Notes: a model not told the origin generated them from the sequence alone. DNA of 64,000 bases from Ceraceosorus guamensis (GCF_003144195.1 NW_020290003.1:310001-374000), one strand, 5' to 3'. Shown: positions 1 to 11,637, numbered from the stretch's first letter. Made by a program: numbers and translations.

Positions 1-611
1 TCGCTGCTCGCGGCACGGGACTATGCCTCTGCTCATCGCGTAGTGGTGCGCTATCTTGCGCCAGAGGCCATCATCCGTAACGATCTGCACGTACTCGTAA
101 AGCTGTTCGCCTCCTTCACCGACGCTCATCCCAACGGCGGCCTGGACGACCTGCCGGGATGGAAATTGGGCGGCCGGGTCTACCTTGACTATGCAGCTTG
201 CATCCGCCAAATTCCTCACCTGGTGGGACTCAACAATCAAGATCGACTGCCACCACCTGAGAAGGCCACCCTTGCTCGGCTCGTGTCGCGCTTGGCAGAG
301 CTTCTGGAGCTCGTCCCCGGCCTCTTTCAAGACGTGGAAAGCAGCCTCACACAGAAAGTGGCAAAATGCGAAAGTGAGTATTGCGTGAGCTGGCTTTGCA
401 TCGGCATGACTTATGAAATGTAACTGACGCCGATCTTGGGCGTGACTGCGCCTTCGCAGTGCTGGCAAGTCTTCACAACCTTGCTCGTGCCACGCAGTCC
501 ATCTCGGAAGTGCCTTTGGCTCCATGGGACAGCAGCGGGCCCCCTCGCACCAACGAGCTGCAATACGCAGCCAACGAGCACCTAAAGCTGCTGATCGGGT
601 CATTGGCTTAA
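1..611 (+). CDS. Nup96/Nup145C-type nucleoporin, C-terminal end (partial)
   Basis: This is the last part of a structural nuclear pore protein; the 5' portion lies outside the window. Two exons are visible: 1-373 and 460-611, joined across an 86-base GTGAGT...CAG intron (374-459), with the stop at 609-611. The reading begins in frame at base 1 with SLLAARDYASAH and continues with LAPEAIIRNDL and GGRVYLDYA, then a helical tail ending KLLIGSLA. The LAPEAII and GG-x-VYLDY motifs are what I recall from the C-terminal helical domain of the Nup98-Nup96 / Nup145C / Nup189 family, a member of the Y-complex. No GTG or ATG inside the window is the real start. Nup107/Nup84 is a less likely alternative. 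Confidence 0.68.
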
Positions 612-1555
612 CACGCAGATGCCAATTATCACCGTCTTGATTTTGTGGTATGAACTTCCCGCCACTTGAGCGATTGTCTTTGGCTGAAGTAATGTTGGAA
701 TGACTGCTCACCCGACAACAGCAATGATCAATGAAATTCTCGGACACTCTTGCATGCTTGTCTGATCTCGAAACCATGTACCGCTCAACGCAGTGCGCAT
801 AGCGAAAGCTCCAAGCGCGCAGTAGAGTAGTGTCTCTTTGAGGCGACGTGAATGGCCTTCGCTCAGCACGACGAGAAATTGTCTCGAACAACTCCGCTGC
901 TTGGTCATGGTGAAGCGCATCCTCGTGAACTTGCATGCATTCCCATGAGCTGTCGGTGGCAGTGAGAGCACGAGACACCGACGCGGGGTCCATCGGTCGG
1001 TGTGCAAGAAGAAATGCGCTAAGCGACAACACCCTTCTCGCTTTCCGTTAGTCTTGAGTGGTACACATGCACGTAGCGACAATAAATGAATACATCTAAA
1101 AGAATAGAAATTCGATGACGGCGACACTCACGACTTCGCAGTTGAGTCGAGGGTGATTAGAGAGCTGCCATCGGCTATGCAGTGGTGAGTTCGGCTAGGG
1201 GACGGCTAAGGTAGCGCTAAAGCAGGAAGGGGGAAGGATGTGTTCGTGATTCCCTCTAGCGATGCACGCGTTTCTGATAGCGTGCGGGCCAACACGAGCA
1301 GTCGAGCGCAAGGCTGTGTGGCTTTGATTAATTGCCTCGTTGGCGTATTTTCACCATGCGGTGATCTGCGGTCTTGCAGGCATGGGAAAATGTACATGGC
1401 TTGCGTAACGAGATAGCAAAGCGGAGTCGGTGGATTGGACTGGAAAGCAACGATGGCCTGCGTTGCTTTGCGTTGAAGACGAGCATTGACGTGATGGTAG
1501 AAATGAGAGAGTCATGACCATTCTCACAGATCATAAGGTCTCTCCACTAGCGGGT

Positions 1556-1654
1556 CTCGAACGTGGTGGCTCGCATGACTATTGACTATTACTGATCGTT
1601 TAACGTCGCTACGTATAGTAATAGTCAATAGTCATGCGAGCCACCACGTTCGAG
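1556..1654. repeat. Perfect 38-bp inverted repeat with 23-base loop
   Basis: The arms are 1556-1593 and 1617-1654. They are exact reverse complements over all 38 bases, and pairing stops abruptly on the outer side. The 23-base loop (1594-1616) contains CGTTTAACGTCGCTACGTA, the same sequence that lies beside microsatellites elsewhere in the window. Each arm holds two GACTATT units. A perfect match over this length suggests a recent event such as snap-back DNA synthesis, or an assembly or chimeric-read artefact. I found no open frame or tRNA-like fold that would explain it. Confidence 0.9.
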
Positions 1655-1866
1655 CGGGTCAGCGAGCTCACCGTAGCAATCAGCTGATGATGGCGCTAAC
1701 GCGTGTAGCAGTTAGTGCTGCAGATTGTGATGGCGGCCGCGCAAACGCGCCCACGACCATGAATGTTATGGCGGTCCTTTCGTGCTCGAGTAATCCTTCG
1801 TGCTCCTCGATCACTGCTTCGACGCTTCCTCTAAGCTCTTTCCTTCTTCAGCACCACTGGACCATA

Positions 1867-1883
1867 GTAGCGACGCTAAACGA

Positions 1884-1921
<38 letters not shown>
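1867..1921 (-). repeat. Conserved 21-base unit followed by a (CA)n microsatellite
   Basis: Bases 1867-1887 read GTAGCGACGCTAAACGAATAC and run straight into about 17 CA units that end at 1921. The unit matches the sequence in the loop at 1594-1616 with one change (GCTAAA for GTTAAA). It is one of eight copies in the window. Here it lies on the plus strand in the orientation unit-then-tail. Confidence 0.85.
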
Positions 1922-1923
<2 letters not shown>

Positions 1924-2055
1924 CCACCCCGCTCATCCACGAAGGACGCCGAAATTATATCATTGTAGCTTCGCCCTATGCTATCGCAAGCCACACGGCA
2001 ACAAGTCTAGAAGAGTATGGCTATTTTGGTCCTCACCAATTTCAACATTGCCGCC

Positions 2056-2083
2056 TGGTAGGTAGTATTTGTTTAACGTCGCG
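2056..2083 (+). repeat. Short (GGTA)n tract plus conserved unit
   Basis: Bases 2058-2066 are GGTA repeats. They are followed by GTATTTGTTTAACGTCGCG, a copy of the recurring unit with one change (ATTTG for ATTCG). The simple repeat is short here, but the order (simple repeat, GTATT, GTTTAACGTCGC) is the same as in the other copies. Confidence 0.75.
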
Positions 2084-4577
2084 AGGGCGAGGGCTGAGCT
2101 CTGGACACTTTGTAAGCAATGCCCATCTGGTGCCGCAGCTTGCGCAGGTGACGCTGAACAACAGCGGTAGCAACACTGCCTCGTCAATCACACGGGACGC
2201 TCACATTAGCGGCGTCTGCCTCGCCTGGTCTCGCTTCTCTTAGCGCATCGGTATCTTGCAGCACAGCATTGGAGCGTGAATTGAGAGAATATTGTCGTGC
2301 CTGGACTCTTAGCGGAGCGAGTGAAGCATCTTGACCCTTCTTGCTGATGGCTTCAAGCTCTTAGCGTCACCTCTTGCGGTCTGCAATGCGTAAAGGCTGT
2401 GAAAAGTCGAAGTAGAAGAGAAAGGGAAGGCTGCATAGCACTACTAAAGTATTAATAGTACTCTACTGGCATGCAGTGGCAGGCAGCGGGTCGAGCGCGT
2501 GTTTCTTCTGTGCGATCGCAATCAATGGATCACGCCGTGACTGCTATTCCATCAGACACCACGCGCTCTTCCATTACGCCGGGACGCGGAAGGGCGATCT
2601 TCACAAGGTCAATGACTGCATGGGCACTGCCGAAGGTAGGCACGTTGGCACGTCACGGCGTGAATCAGAGTGCAGCGGAGGGAGCATCGTCAGACTGCGC
2701 CATCCTCCCTCTGGCAAAGCTCGCTTATTGCGGCAGCATCTGCCTGTTGAACCACTTTGCGCCGACGAGGTATACTGGCTTCGCCCGTGCTCGCCGTTGA
2801 TCATGTATGTCCAAGCCACCTCAAGAGCAGATGCAGTAGCGTTATCGCGAAGGACATTTCCACATCGAGGGCATGAGAGCCACCTTTACATACACTGCTG
2901 TCGAAGTGGGCTGATAGTGACAGTTGCGGCGGCATGTTTCAGGCCTTCATTCTCGGAGAAAGCAGAGGTACAAAATCCCGAACCCTCTCGCGCGGCCGGA
3001 CAATTTTGGTCGGCGGTGCGGTGCTTGGCATGACGAGTGTGCTGTATCTGCGCCCACTATATGTAGACCGCACATACAATACCCGCCCGGGCATTTGATC
3101 AGGTGTCGCAGCAGTCAGCTTCTTTGACGTTTGGCGTGGCGGGCGGCTGGATGGGGGGCATCACAGCTGAGCCGATGCCTTATGTTTCCGGCTCGTCTGG
3201 GCCTAAAAGGTAGGCAGGCAACATCATTCGTGATCGTCGATGAGGGAGTCATTTCATGACTGAGCACCAGAGTGTCAAGGAAAGTCCTGTTGCGTGCGCG
3301 AGGGGGCAGCGCGGGGGCGCGTGCTTTCGCAGGTGATCCAGTAGTGCAGGCGCGGTGGTCGGTATACAGTACTCACGACGGCTCGCGCGTACCAGTCTGT
3401 GCGTACATGCATGCATTCTGCGAGTCACCGCGTCTGAGACCTTTGCGTCGGGCTCTGATGCACGGTTGATATTGCATGGCAGCCTGCGGCAAGAGATCCT
3501 TCTCCCTTTCCGCGGACGTCACCTTCGGCCGATGAAGTCGTTGTGAATGCAGCTTGCTCGATGATGCGCTTCGGCAGTCTTGAGGTCTTTGCCGCGCATC
3601 AGCAGCAGTCTCTGCATTTGCCGTGACACGCTCTTGCATTCTACAATCACGAATGCACGATCGATGCTCCACAGCAGCAGCTCGTAAGAGCGCCCTTGCC
3701 TGCGTCTGTGGCGGGGTGCTGCTCAATGCAATTGTGAGTGCATACATGCATGTGTCACGCAACAAAATTTGCGTGCCGACAAGCCCGAGTCGAATCACTG
3801 CGCCCTTGATATGCGCTAAAATGGAACAGGCGCCTCTCCTGTCGTGCGTGAAGATATGGACTCCAAAATGCAGTGGATGTGCCTCTCCCGCCCGGTGAAA
3901 CGGGTTGACCTCGCGCCGCGGTCGTAGCGGCAGCAGCTAGCATGCCGCCCCACGGCAAGGCGCGCGCGACACCTGGATGGCAAACTCGTCTAGTGCCCGG
4001 TTGCACAATCAGCACACCTGCAGTCCCAGCTGAGCTGGGAAAGCCTTGCGACTGCTCGTGACTCCTACCAATTCCGGAGCTGTGCTGGCCCAAGTCCTCA
4101 TAAGTCGGAAGCAACGCGAGAGCAATGGCAGGAAATGATCCCCTCACCACCTCATCAGTCGCGATCATCGCAGCTTGCCCCCGCTTCGGCTCCCCCTGCT
4201 TCGTCTCATCACAGACAGAGTGAGTTGGCTTCTTCTCATTGGTCACGAATCGTGAATGCAACACTCAGGCTGCGGTATCAGTCAGGCCGGTCTTATAGCA
4301 TCGCCGATGCTCAGCCCTGTGGCATTGTCTAGCCTGCTAATGCTGGTTCGCCGGCCTCTAGATGCCTCATCCGTACTCGGTTTGGCACGGACTGGAGAGT
4401 CTTGCCGCTACACAGTACAATCCATTCTCGTTTTCAGAGATGGTTGACCGGGCGTGTCAGGACTCTCGCACGCCCATAGAGAACGTCGCCGTGGTGTCCC
4501 ACGATCCCTTCGTCGATGAAAGCTGACCAGTATTCGCGTCCCCTTTTCTGACCTCTTTCCGCCTCCAGCCTAGTCCG

Positions 4578-4729
4578 CTTGAGTTCTACTCGCGAAACGG
4601 TCTCGTCGTCAAACCCTCTCGACTTGCAACTTGCATCACCGCTCAAACCGCTTTGATCAAATTTGCATCGTCTACCAACGACCAAAGTACGCTTGAGTTC
4701 AACTCGCGGAATCACATCTCCGTCCCATC
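4578..4729 (+). repeat. Imperfect direct repeat in the bHLH 5' region
   Basis: A block beginning CTTGAGTTCTACTCGCG at 4578 recurs with small changes as CTTGAGTTCAACTCGCG at 4692, 114 bases downstream. Each block is followed by a C/T-rich stretch containing TCTC and CGTC. Both lie 360-470 bases upstream of the bHLH start and could be in its leader or promoter. They may be a duplicated regulatory block or chance divergence of a small duplication; I cannot tell which. Confidence 0.5.
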
Positions 4730-5051
4730 ATCGAAGCAGCCGATCCACTTCCGCCTCATTTAGAGCCTCGAAGCGACGGTACACCAAGTCGATCCCAGCA
4801 CTGACGAGGTCCGGCACCATCGTCAAAAGAACATCTGCACGACAACTCGTTGAGATCAACGAATTGTTCTTGTTCTTCTCTTCACTCTCGCGCGCGTTTC
4901 ACGTCGCTGCATCTGAGCAGAGATCTTCAACAAGCCATCCAATCACACTCGCCTGCCACTCGACAAGTGGACGCTCATCACATCGCTCCACGGACCTCGA
5001 CTTCGCACCAAAATACATCTCTTCACCGACTCCCCTCAACCCAGATCAACA

Positions 5052-6038
5052 ATGTCTGCACTTCCTGTCCCATCTGGTCGCGACCGCATCAACTCGATTG
5101 CGAGCTCCAGCTCTTTCGAAGGCAACCTGACCCCATCATCTTTGGGCGCAAGCAAGGATGCTCAACCCATCGCCAAGAAGAAACGCTCTGGCGGTGGCAA
5201 CAAGAAGGGGACCAGTGCCGAGCGGCGGGCCACTCACAATGCTGTCGAGCGTGCTCGTCGCGAGACCCTCAATACGCGGTTCCTCCAGCTTGCAGCCAAC
5301 CTGCCAGCAACGGCAGCCGTTCGACGACCCTCCAAGTCTTTGATCGTCAACAAGTCCTTGGCATTCGTCGCAGAGTCTCTAGCCCGCGAGCCAATGTACC
5401 GTGGCAAAATCTTCGACCTGGCAGCCCAGAACGAGGCGTTGCGTCGTGAGGCTAACGAGCTTCGACGTCAAGTTGGTCTCGAGGTGCACTTTGAAGGGCC
5501 TGTCAACCTCGACCTGCCGGCCCCCATGGCGGACGGCACGTTCGACACCGTCCGACGCGAGTGTATTGCCAACTTGGTCGCCGAGGGTCATGACTTCGCT
5601 GCAGCTGCAGAGTACGATGACGACTTCAGCGGATCTGACGGTGGACGCTTCGTCCCCGACAGCGCCGTCGACGTCAGTCCTTACCTCTCGGCGCAACGTT
5701 ACCATCCACCCGCATACGGTCACGCTGTTGGCACGCCTTCGGACGACGGTCGGCCAAGCACAGGATACTCCCACCGTCCCAGCACTGGCTACTCATCGCT
5801 GCCACCCTCTGCGATGGGGATGCCCCAGTCTGCATCCGGTCTCCCACCAGCTCCGTTCAGTGGCGCCCCTCAATACAATCCGATCACACCCACAACGCAA
5901 GCCATCTTCAATCAGATGCTTGGATCACTTGACATTCCACCCGAAGGCGCGCACCCTTACGACCAATACGCGCCAGCTTACTCCAGCGAGAACGTCAACG
6001 AGGACCACCACTACATGCAAGCTCAGCTTTCAACCTGA
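5052..6038 (+). CDS. bHLH transcription factor (class B, E-box type)
   Basis: This intronless gene encodes 328 residues. The ATG at 5052 is in good context (ACAACAATG) and precedes a Ser-rich stretch and a Lys-rich patch (AKKKRS, residues 41-46) that may act in nuclear import. The bHLH domain spans about residues 59-113. The basic region reads THNAVERARR, with His62, Glu66 and Arg70 at the positions that specify CACGTG in Max/Cbf1-like class B proteins. Helix 2 contains VNKSLAFVAESL. A heptad-like coil (IFDLAAQNEALRREANELRR, about 120-139) follows directly and suggests a bHLH-zipper dimer. The C-terminal half is Ser/Pro/Tyr-rich and probably disordered. I do not recognise a specific orthologue. 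Targets are unknown, although CACGTG sites occur in the next intergenic region. Confidence 0.9.
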   Translation: MSALPVPSGRDRINSIASSSSFEGNLTPSSLGASKDAQPIAKKKRSGGGNKKGTSAERRATHNAVERARRETLNTRFLQLAANLPATAAVRRPSKSLIVNKSLAFVAESLAREPMYRGKIFDLAAQNEALRREANELRRQVGLEVHFEGPVNLDLPAPMADGTFDTVRRECIANLVAEGHDFAAAAEYDDDFSGSDGGRFVPDSAVDVSPYLSAQRYHPPAYGHAVGTPSDDGRPSTGYSHRPSTGYSSLPPSAMGMPQSASGLPPAPFSGAPQYNPITPTTQAIFNQMLGSLDIPPEGAHPYDQYAPAYSSENVNEDHHYMQAQLST

Positions 6039-7369
6039 GTATTGACCGTTGACATTGTTCTTTTACCCATTCTCCTTCGCTCGTCGCGTCCTTGCTCCTC
6101 ACGTCGCACAGCTCGTCACACTCTCTTTGATCCGATCTTCCCAACCTGCTAACGAGGCGGAGTGAGTCGTGAAAGTCTGATGTGTCTTCTTCTCACCGCG
6201 TTGCCTAGTCTCTTCGCCGTCCTACCAAATACCCCTTTGAGGCTCCTGGTCTTGAGGGGTGTTGCGAGCTCTCCTTCCACCCCTGTACATCAGTGTGTCT
6301 TGTTTTGGCTTGCAATCTTATCTCATTCGCTCCCTCTACACTTGATTTGATCGTGTCTTTCTTTGCCCTGCCTGTGCCTTGGTCCACCTTGCGCCATCGT
6401 GACGTGTTTGCTCCGTGAACGCTCCAGCTGAGGGCGACCAGACATGTCACGATGGCGCACTGGCCATTGTATTCGCAAGCTTTGCACTGGGTCAAGCAAG
6501 CCTTTTCCGGAAGCTGGAGCGCTCGTGAGTGATCAAGAGTCAAATGTCTCACCCTCGAGTGGATCGAGGCGAAGCAAGGAGTCACTGAGTCAAGAGTCAA
6601 TGAGCCAAGAGTGCGACTCTTGATCGGTCACGTGCAAGATTAAGAGCCTGCCACGTGGGAAGCATACGCGTGCAAATGCACTCGCCTCGATTGGCTGCCG
6701 TGTCAAATCGGAACTCCCGGCTTGAAGGGCACCGGCACGCGGGCGAGGCGAGGTTGCCGTGAGAAAGCGCGTGCGTGCGGCGCGAGGTCGGTTACCCGGC
6801 ACACGGCGCGGACTGGGCGGAGAAGCAGACGCGCGGGCGCGTTGCAGGCGCTGCTGGGGGCGCCTTTCTTTTTCAATGGACGGACATGCAGCTACAGGGA
6901 AGCAGCACCCTGCAGGCCAGGCTTGGCTGCTAGCTGGCCGCAACGGCTCTGCACACGGTATCGGGATCGATCGAGAGGTGTTGGAATGCGACGCACACAG
7001 TCCTAACGCCCGGGCTTCCCGCCCGACCCCCGCTCTGACTTCACGCCAAACAGAACGCGGTGACATGCAAGACCAGCCAATGAAGTGACAGCCCTTTCAA
7101 CCCGCAAAAAAGGCCTCGGCCGCATCCCAACTCGAGTGCGACTGCGAGTCTATCTTTCTTGAGTTCCCACTTCGCATGCCTATCCAAACCCTTCTCCACC
7201 ACATCAGCTCGCCAGCGTCGCTCGAGGGCTACCTACCTCTACCGCTTCTCCTTGTCCTACAACTCAAGCATTCAAGGTCCGTGACCTGACATAGCATACA
7301 CGCACACCTCTTCAATAGAGGCCCGCCCACCAATCACTCAGCTCGCCACCCTCCCAATCTTTGCAAAGC
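6039..7369. promoter_or_regulatory. bHLH 3' region and aconitase promoter
   Basis: These 1.3 kb contain no credible gene. Near the bHLH end is a fold-back: 6390-6403 is the exact reverse complement of 6446-6459, and a second, nearly exact inverted pair joins 6417-6429 with 6511-6523. Then come three GAGTCA elements (6537-6542, one inside TGAGTCA at 6586-6592, and 6594-6599) and two CACGTG E-boxes (6629-6634 and 6652-6657). GAGTCA is the half-site bound by Gcn4/CpcA-type bZIP factors, and CACGTG is bound by class B bHLH proteins. The stretch before 7370 is C/T-rich, as expected of a fungal leader. Function is inferred only. Confidence 0.5.
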
Positions 7370-10173
7370 ATGGCCGCCCTTCGCGCAGCTAGCCGTGCTT
7401 TGCCTTTGCGCAGCGCTACGGCGCCTCGCGCCCTCGCCCGTGGCTACGCTACGGTCTCCGAGGAGGTGCCTGACATTGACCCCAAGCTCTTCTCCAAGAA
7501 GGTCGACATGTCCCCGATGGAAAAGGGCAAGGAATTCTGGACCAACTACAAGCGCATTGATGACAACTTGAAGGTCGTCCGCTCTCGGTGAGTCTGAACT
7601 TTCATTGACGTGAAAGTTCTTCGAGTCGAGAAGACAGAGGCGAAGGGGCCGACAGCGGCTCTCAAACCTGCGCCTTTCGCTCGCTCGGAAAGCGCATGAT
7701 TGGTGTGATAGCAAGGCTCACATTTGTGAAAACTCGATCCCCATCTTCGTAGCTTGAACCGCCCTCTCACTTTGTCTGAAAAGATTGTCTATGGCCACTT
7801 GGATGACCCTCACGGCCAGGACATCAACCGAGGCGTCTCTTACCTGAAGCTCCGCCCAGACGTGAGTCTGCTTTTTGGAGCCTGAATTTTCCTTTGATGT
7901 TCAATATGCTGAGATTTTCTGTTTTCATCTACTACCCATGCAGCGAGTCGCATGCCAGGATGCCACTGCTCAAATGGCCCTGTTGCAGTTCATGTCTGCT
8001 GGTCTTCCCACTGTTGCTGTCCCGACCACTGTCCACTGTGACCACTTGATCGAGGCGCAAGTCGGAGGTGTCAAGGATCTGGCCCGCGCAAAGGACATCA
8101 ACAAGGAGGTGTACGACTTCTTGGCGACCTGCACTGCCAAGTACGGCATTGGCTTCTGGCGCCCAGGCAGTGGTATCATTCACCAAATTATTCTCGAGAA
8201 CTACGCTTTCCCTGGTGGTCTCATGATCGGAACTGACTCTCACACACCCAACGCTGGTGGTCTCGGTATGATTGCTTGCGGTGTCGGTGGTGCAGACGCC
8301 GTCGATGTGATGGCCGACATCCCCTGGGAGCTCAAGTGCCCCAAGGTTGTGGGTGTTGAGCTCAAGGGCAAGCTGAGCGGCTGGAGTGCGCCCAAGGGTG
8401 AGTTGCGAGCACAAGCGCATCAAATGAAATTGCAGCGATCTCATGTCCACTCTGCCTTTCTTTCTCAACAGACATTATTCTGAAGGTCGCCGGTGAATTG
8501 ACTGTCAAGGGTGGAACCGGTGCGATCATCGAGTACAAAGGCCCAGGTGTCGAGAGCCTGAGCGCCACTGGTATGGGCACAATTTGCAACATGGGTGCCG
8601 AGATTGGTGCTACTACCTCCGTCTTCCCCTTCAACGAGCGCATGGCTGCCTACTTGAGGGCAACTCGTCGTCCAGAGCTCGCGGAGCTGGCTCAAGGCTT
8701 CCAAAAGAACCTCCTGCCAGACCAAGGCGCCGAGTACGATCGTCACCTCGAAATTGTCAGTGTGGACATCGCGCTGATAGCGTTGGTTTGCCAGACAGCT
8801 GACGATGCGCTTGTACTCTCTCTTGCTCGCAGAACCTTTCTGATCTCGAGCCCCACATCAACGGCCCCTTCACTCCTGATCTTGCGACTCCCTTGTCCAA
8901 GTTCGCTGCGGCCGTCAAGGAGAACAATTGGCCCGAAGAACTCAAGGTCTCCTTGATTGGCTCATGCACCAACTCTTCTTACGAAGACATGAGCAGGTCT
9001 GCCTCGATCGCCGAGGAGGCAGCCGCTCACGGTCTCAAGGTCAAGTCCCAATTCACGATCACTCCTGGATCTGAGCAGATTCGCGCTACCATTGAGCGTG
9101 ACGGACAAATGCAGACCCTCAGCGATGCAGGAGGTGTTGTGCTTGCCAACGCATGCGGTCCTTGCATTGGTCAATGGGACAGGCAAGACGTCAAGAAGGG
9201 CGAGAAGAACTCGATCATCACCAGCTACAACAGAAACTTTACCGGCCGTAACGACGCCAACCCGGCTACCCACGCATTCGTCGCATCTCCAGACCTTGTC
9301 ACCGCCATGGCTTTTGCAGGATCCTTGACCTTCAACCCTTTGACCGACTCGCTCAAGGGCGCTGACGGCAAGGAGTTCAAGTTCTCTGACCCGACCGGTA
9401 AGGAGCTGCCACCCCGCGGCTACGACCCGGGAGAGGAGACCTTCCAGGCTCCTCCCGAGGACCGCGCTTCCGTTCAAGTGGCCATCGACCCCAAGTCTGA
9501 CCGTTTGCAATTCTTGGACGCATTCGCACCTTGGGATGGAAAAGACCCTGAGGGCCTGCCCGTCTTGATCAAGGCCAAGGGAAAGTGCACAACTGACCAC
9601 ATCTCGGCTGGTGGACCTTGGCTCAAGTACCGTGGCCACTTGCAGAACATCTCCAACAACTGCTTGATCGGTGCCATCAATGCCGCCAACGACAAGGCAA
9701 ACGAGGTTCAAAACCTCAAGACTGGCGAGTGGGGCCCTGTTCCTGCCACCGCCGCATACTACCGTGACACCTTGAAGAAGCCTTGGGTCGTCATTGGTGA
9801 CTCCAACTACGGAGAGGGCAGCTCTCGTGAGCACGCCGCGCTTGAGCCGCGCTACCTTGGAGGTTACGCCGTCATCACAAGATCTTTCGCCCGTATCCAC
9901 GAGACCAATTGCAAGAAGCAAGGTCTCCTGCCCTTGACCTTCAAGAACGAGGCTGACTACGACAAGGTTCAACCCGAGGACCACGTCGACTTGAAGGGCG
10001 TTAAGGAGCTCGCTGAGGGCTCCACCATCACCCTTGTTGCTCATCACAAGGACGGCAGCGTCGATGAGATTCCTCTCGTTCACTCCTTCAACCCTGGTCA
10101 AATCGAATGGTTCAAGGCAGGGTCCGCACTCAACTTGATGGCTGCCAAGGCAAAGGCACGCGCTAGCGCGTAA
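7370..10173 (+). CDS. ACO1: Aconitate hydratase, mitochondrial
   Basis: This TCA-cycle enzyme isomerises citrate to isocitrate through cis-aconitate, using a [4Fe-4S] cluster. The five exons are 7370-7587, 7753-7861, 7944-8397, 8472-8755 and 8833-10173, and all phases close to give 801 residues, near the usual size. The N-terminus ([20 protein letters not shown]) is an Arg/Ala-rich matrix-targeting sequence. Cluster ligands are visible as Cys400 (SCTNSSYED) and Cys463/Cys466 (CGPCIGQW); the 63- and 3-residue spacing is that of mitochondrial aconitases. [11 protein letters not shown] and [14 protein letters not shown] are the substrate-binding and catalytic-serine motifs. The ATG at 7370 is chosen because it starts the targeting peptide. 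The fourth intron has a GTCAGT donor, slightly off the usual GTGAGT. Its upstream neighbour is the bHLH gene on the same strand. Confidence 0.97.
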
Positions 10174-11569
10174 AGGTCTTCTCGTCCCATAGATCTCACA
10201 CTCCAGCTCGCCTTCCCCAATACTTTGCGCTCGAGGCACCGCAAACCACTTCCCCCAAAAAAGATTTACCCAAATCTTTTCACCTCGTTTCCGGTGTCCT
10301 ATATTCTGCAATGTGATTTCTCGTACACAGAAGTACTATCTGGCGTGAAGTCGTTGGTGAAAATGTGATTTCCTCTAGATGACAAATTCGATATCACGCT
10401 CGCCCGCAGTCCGACATAAGCTCGAGAACGTTCCAGCCAGGCTCCTCGCAAGCTCGTCCGCACATTTAGGGTCGAGAGTCGAGTGCTGATTCTGTTTTTT
10501 TTTTTTTCACACGACGTGTCTTGCATGCGTCAAACGCAAAGGTTATCGGTGTAGCTAGGATATGCAGGGGATTCATGCAGCAGCTAGGTCCCCAACTGAA
10601 GAGGGTGACGAGCCTTTTGTGCGCCTTGGACGATCCATCCGCACTGAAGGATGAGCAGCTATGAATTGCACATACAAAGGGCTGACTGATATACAGGTCT
10701 CAAAATGCGCGTTCGTTTCTTCCGCTGCAGAGACCCCTAAGTGAGCAGGAACGCTTAGCGGGCAGGCAGGCAGGTAGTACCGTACGACACCCTTCAAAGT
10801 GAAATCTTGCCTTGATTGCCGGGGCTGATGTGCCTGAAGGAGCACCTCGAAAGAGGGGCAGCTGTCATTTTTGATGCTCGTAATGTAGTGCGAACGAATG
10901 AATGATCCGCAATATGCGTACCGGGGCATAAATGGCTCGAATCTCGCTGCGAGCATTTGTGAGAGCAAAGCATCGGATCGGACTGGACTGTGCGTATGCA
11001 TTCAATGTGATTCACATTGCAGCGTCCGCGACTCGACCGATCATCTGCACCCCATCTCGGATCGCCGAGGCTCACCATTCATGCGCGTCCGAGAGTCGGG
11101 AGTTGTGGACCTCGGGAATGCTCAATGCCAGCTCGATCAATCGACTCGACTGATCCCAAAAAGTGTAGTCAGCCCACGCGACAGGATCAATCTTGCGGCG
11201 CTTTGTGCGTCATTGATTTGTCGGACGAGGTAGTCTTTGCCCAGCCGAGGATATCTGTTGAGATGCGGATCTCGGGTGCTGTCGTCCCAGCGCAACGGCC
11301 CCGCTCGCGGTAAGAGCTGGCCGGAATCAGAATGCGAGTCTGCCGTCTGAGCGTCCATCTTGTTTCGCAGTCACAATGCGCAATGGCGATGAAGGGGACA
11401 AGACAGTCGGCACCCGTCGTCAGTCCTGTGACGTTTCGACGACTACAAGAAGTCAAGGCTTGCGACTTGCCGCGCTTGAGCTTCTCGATCAGGTGGTCCC
11501 CTCTCGCAAGTGCAATAGGAGCTGCTCGGTCAGCCAGCAGTCCCTGAGCGAAAAGGTCTGGGTCGCAAG

Positions 11570-11637
11570 TGTAGGTAGGTAGGTAGGTAGGTAGGTAGTA
11601 TTCGTTTAACGTAGGTAGGTAGTATTCGTTTAAGGGA
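11570..11637 (+). repeat. (GTAG)n tract with two conserved units
   Basis: A run of GTAG/GGTA repeats (11571-11597) leads into GTATTCGTTTAACGTAGG. After another short GGTA run comes a second GTATTCGTTTAAG. Two copies of the unit therefore sit in tandem, each immediately preceded by the tetranucleotide repeat. The second copy stops after TTTAA, so the part beyond the simple repeat is shortened compared with the fullest copies. Confidence 0.85.

Larger units (their letters stand above)
612..5051. other. Intergenic region with microsatellites, an inverted repeat and the bHLH leader
   Basis: I see no convincing coding gene in these 4.4 kb. The open frames are short, overlap in all directions, and resemble no known family. 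The stretch holds a perfect 38-bp inverted repeat (1556-1654), a CA microsatellite (1885-1921) and a short recurring sequence at 1596-1615, 1867-1887 and 2061-2083. It also holds TCGTGA/TCACGA half-sites (1244, 3645, 4243). The last few hundred bases are CT/CA-rich with many TCA and ATC triplets, as expected of a promoter and 5' leader for the bHLH gene. Confidence 0.6.

Noticed and set aside
1545-1600. Possible minus-strand tRNA suggested by GTTCGAGACCC at the inverted repeat
   Set aside because: The would-be T-stem does not pair and no acceptor or anticodon arm can be drawn at the right distance.
1582-2243. Frames containing a run of THTHTH or HTHTHT
   Set aside because: The apparent protein is the translated CA microsatellite; the flanks have no coding signal.
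8962-10311. 449-codon open frame antisense to aconitase
   Set aside because: It mirrors the codon bias of the aconitase exon on the opposite strand, has no family resemblance, and overlaps a certain gene.
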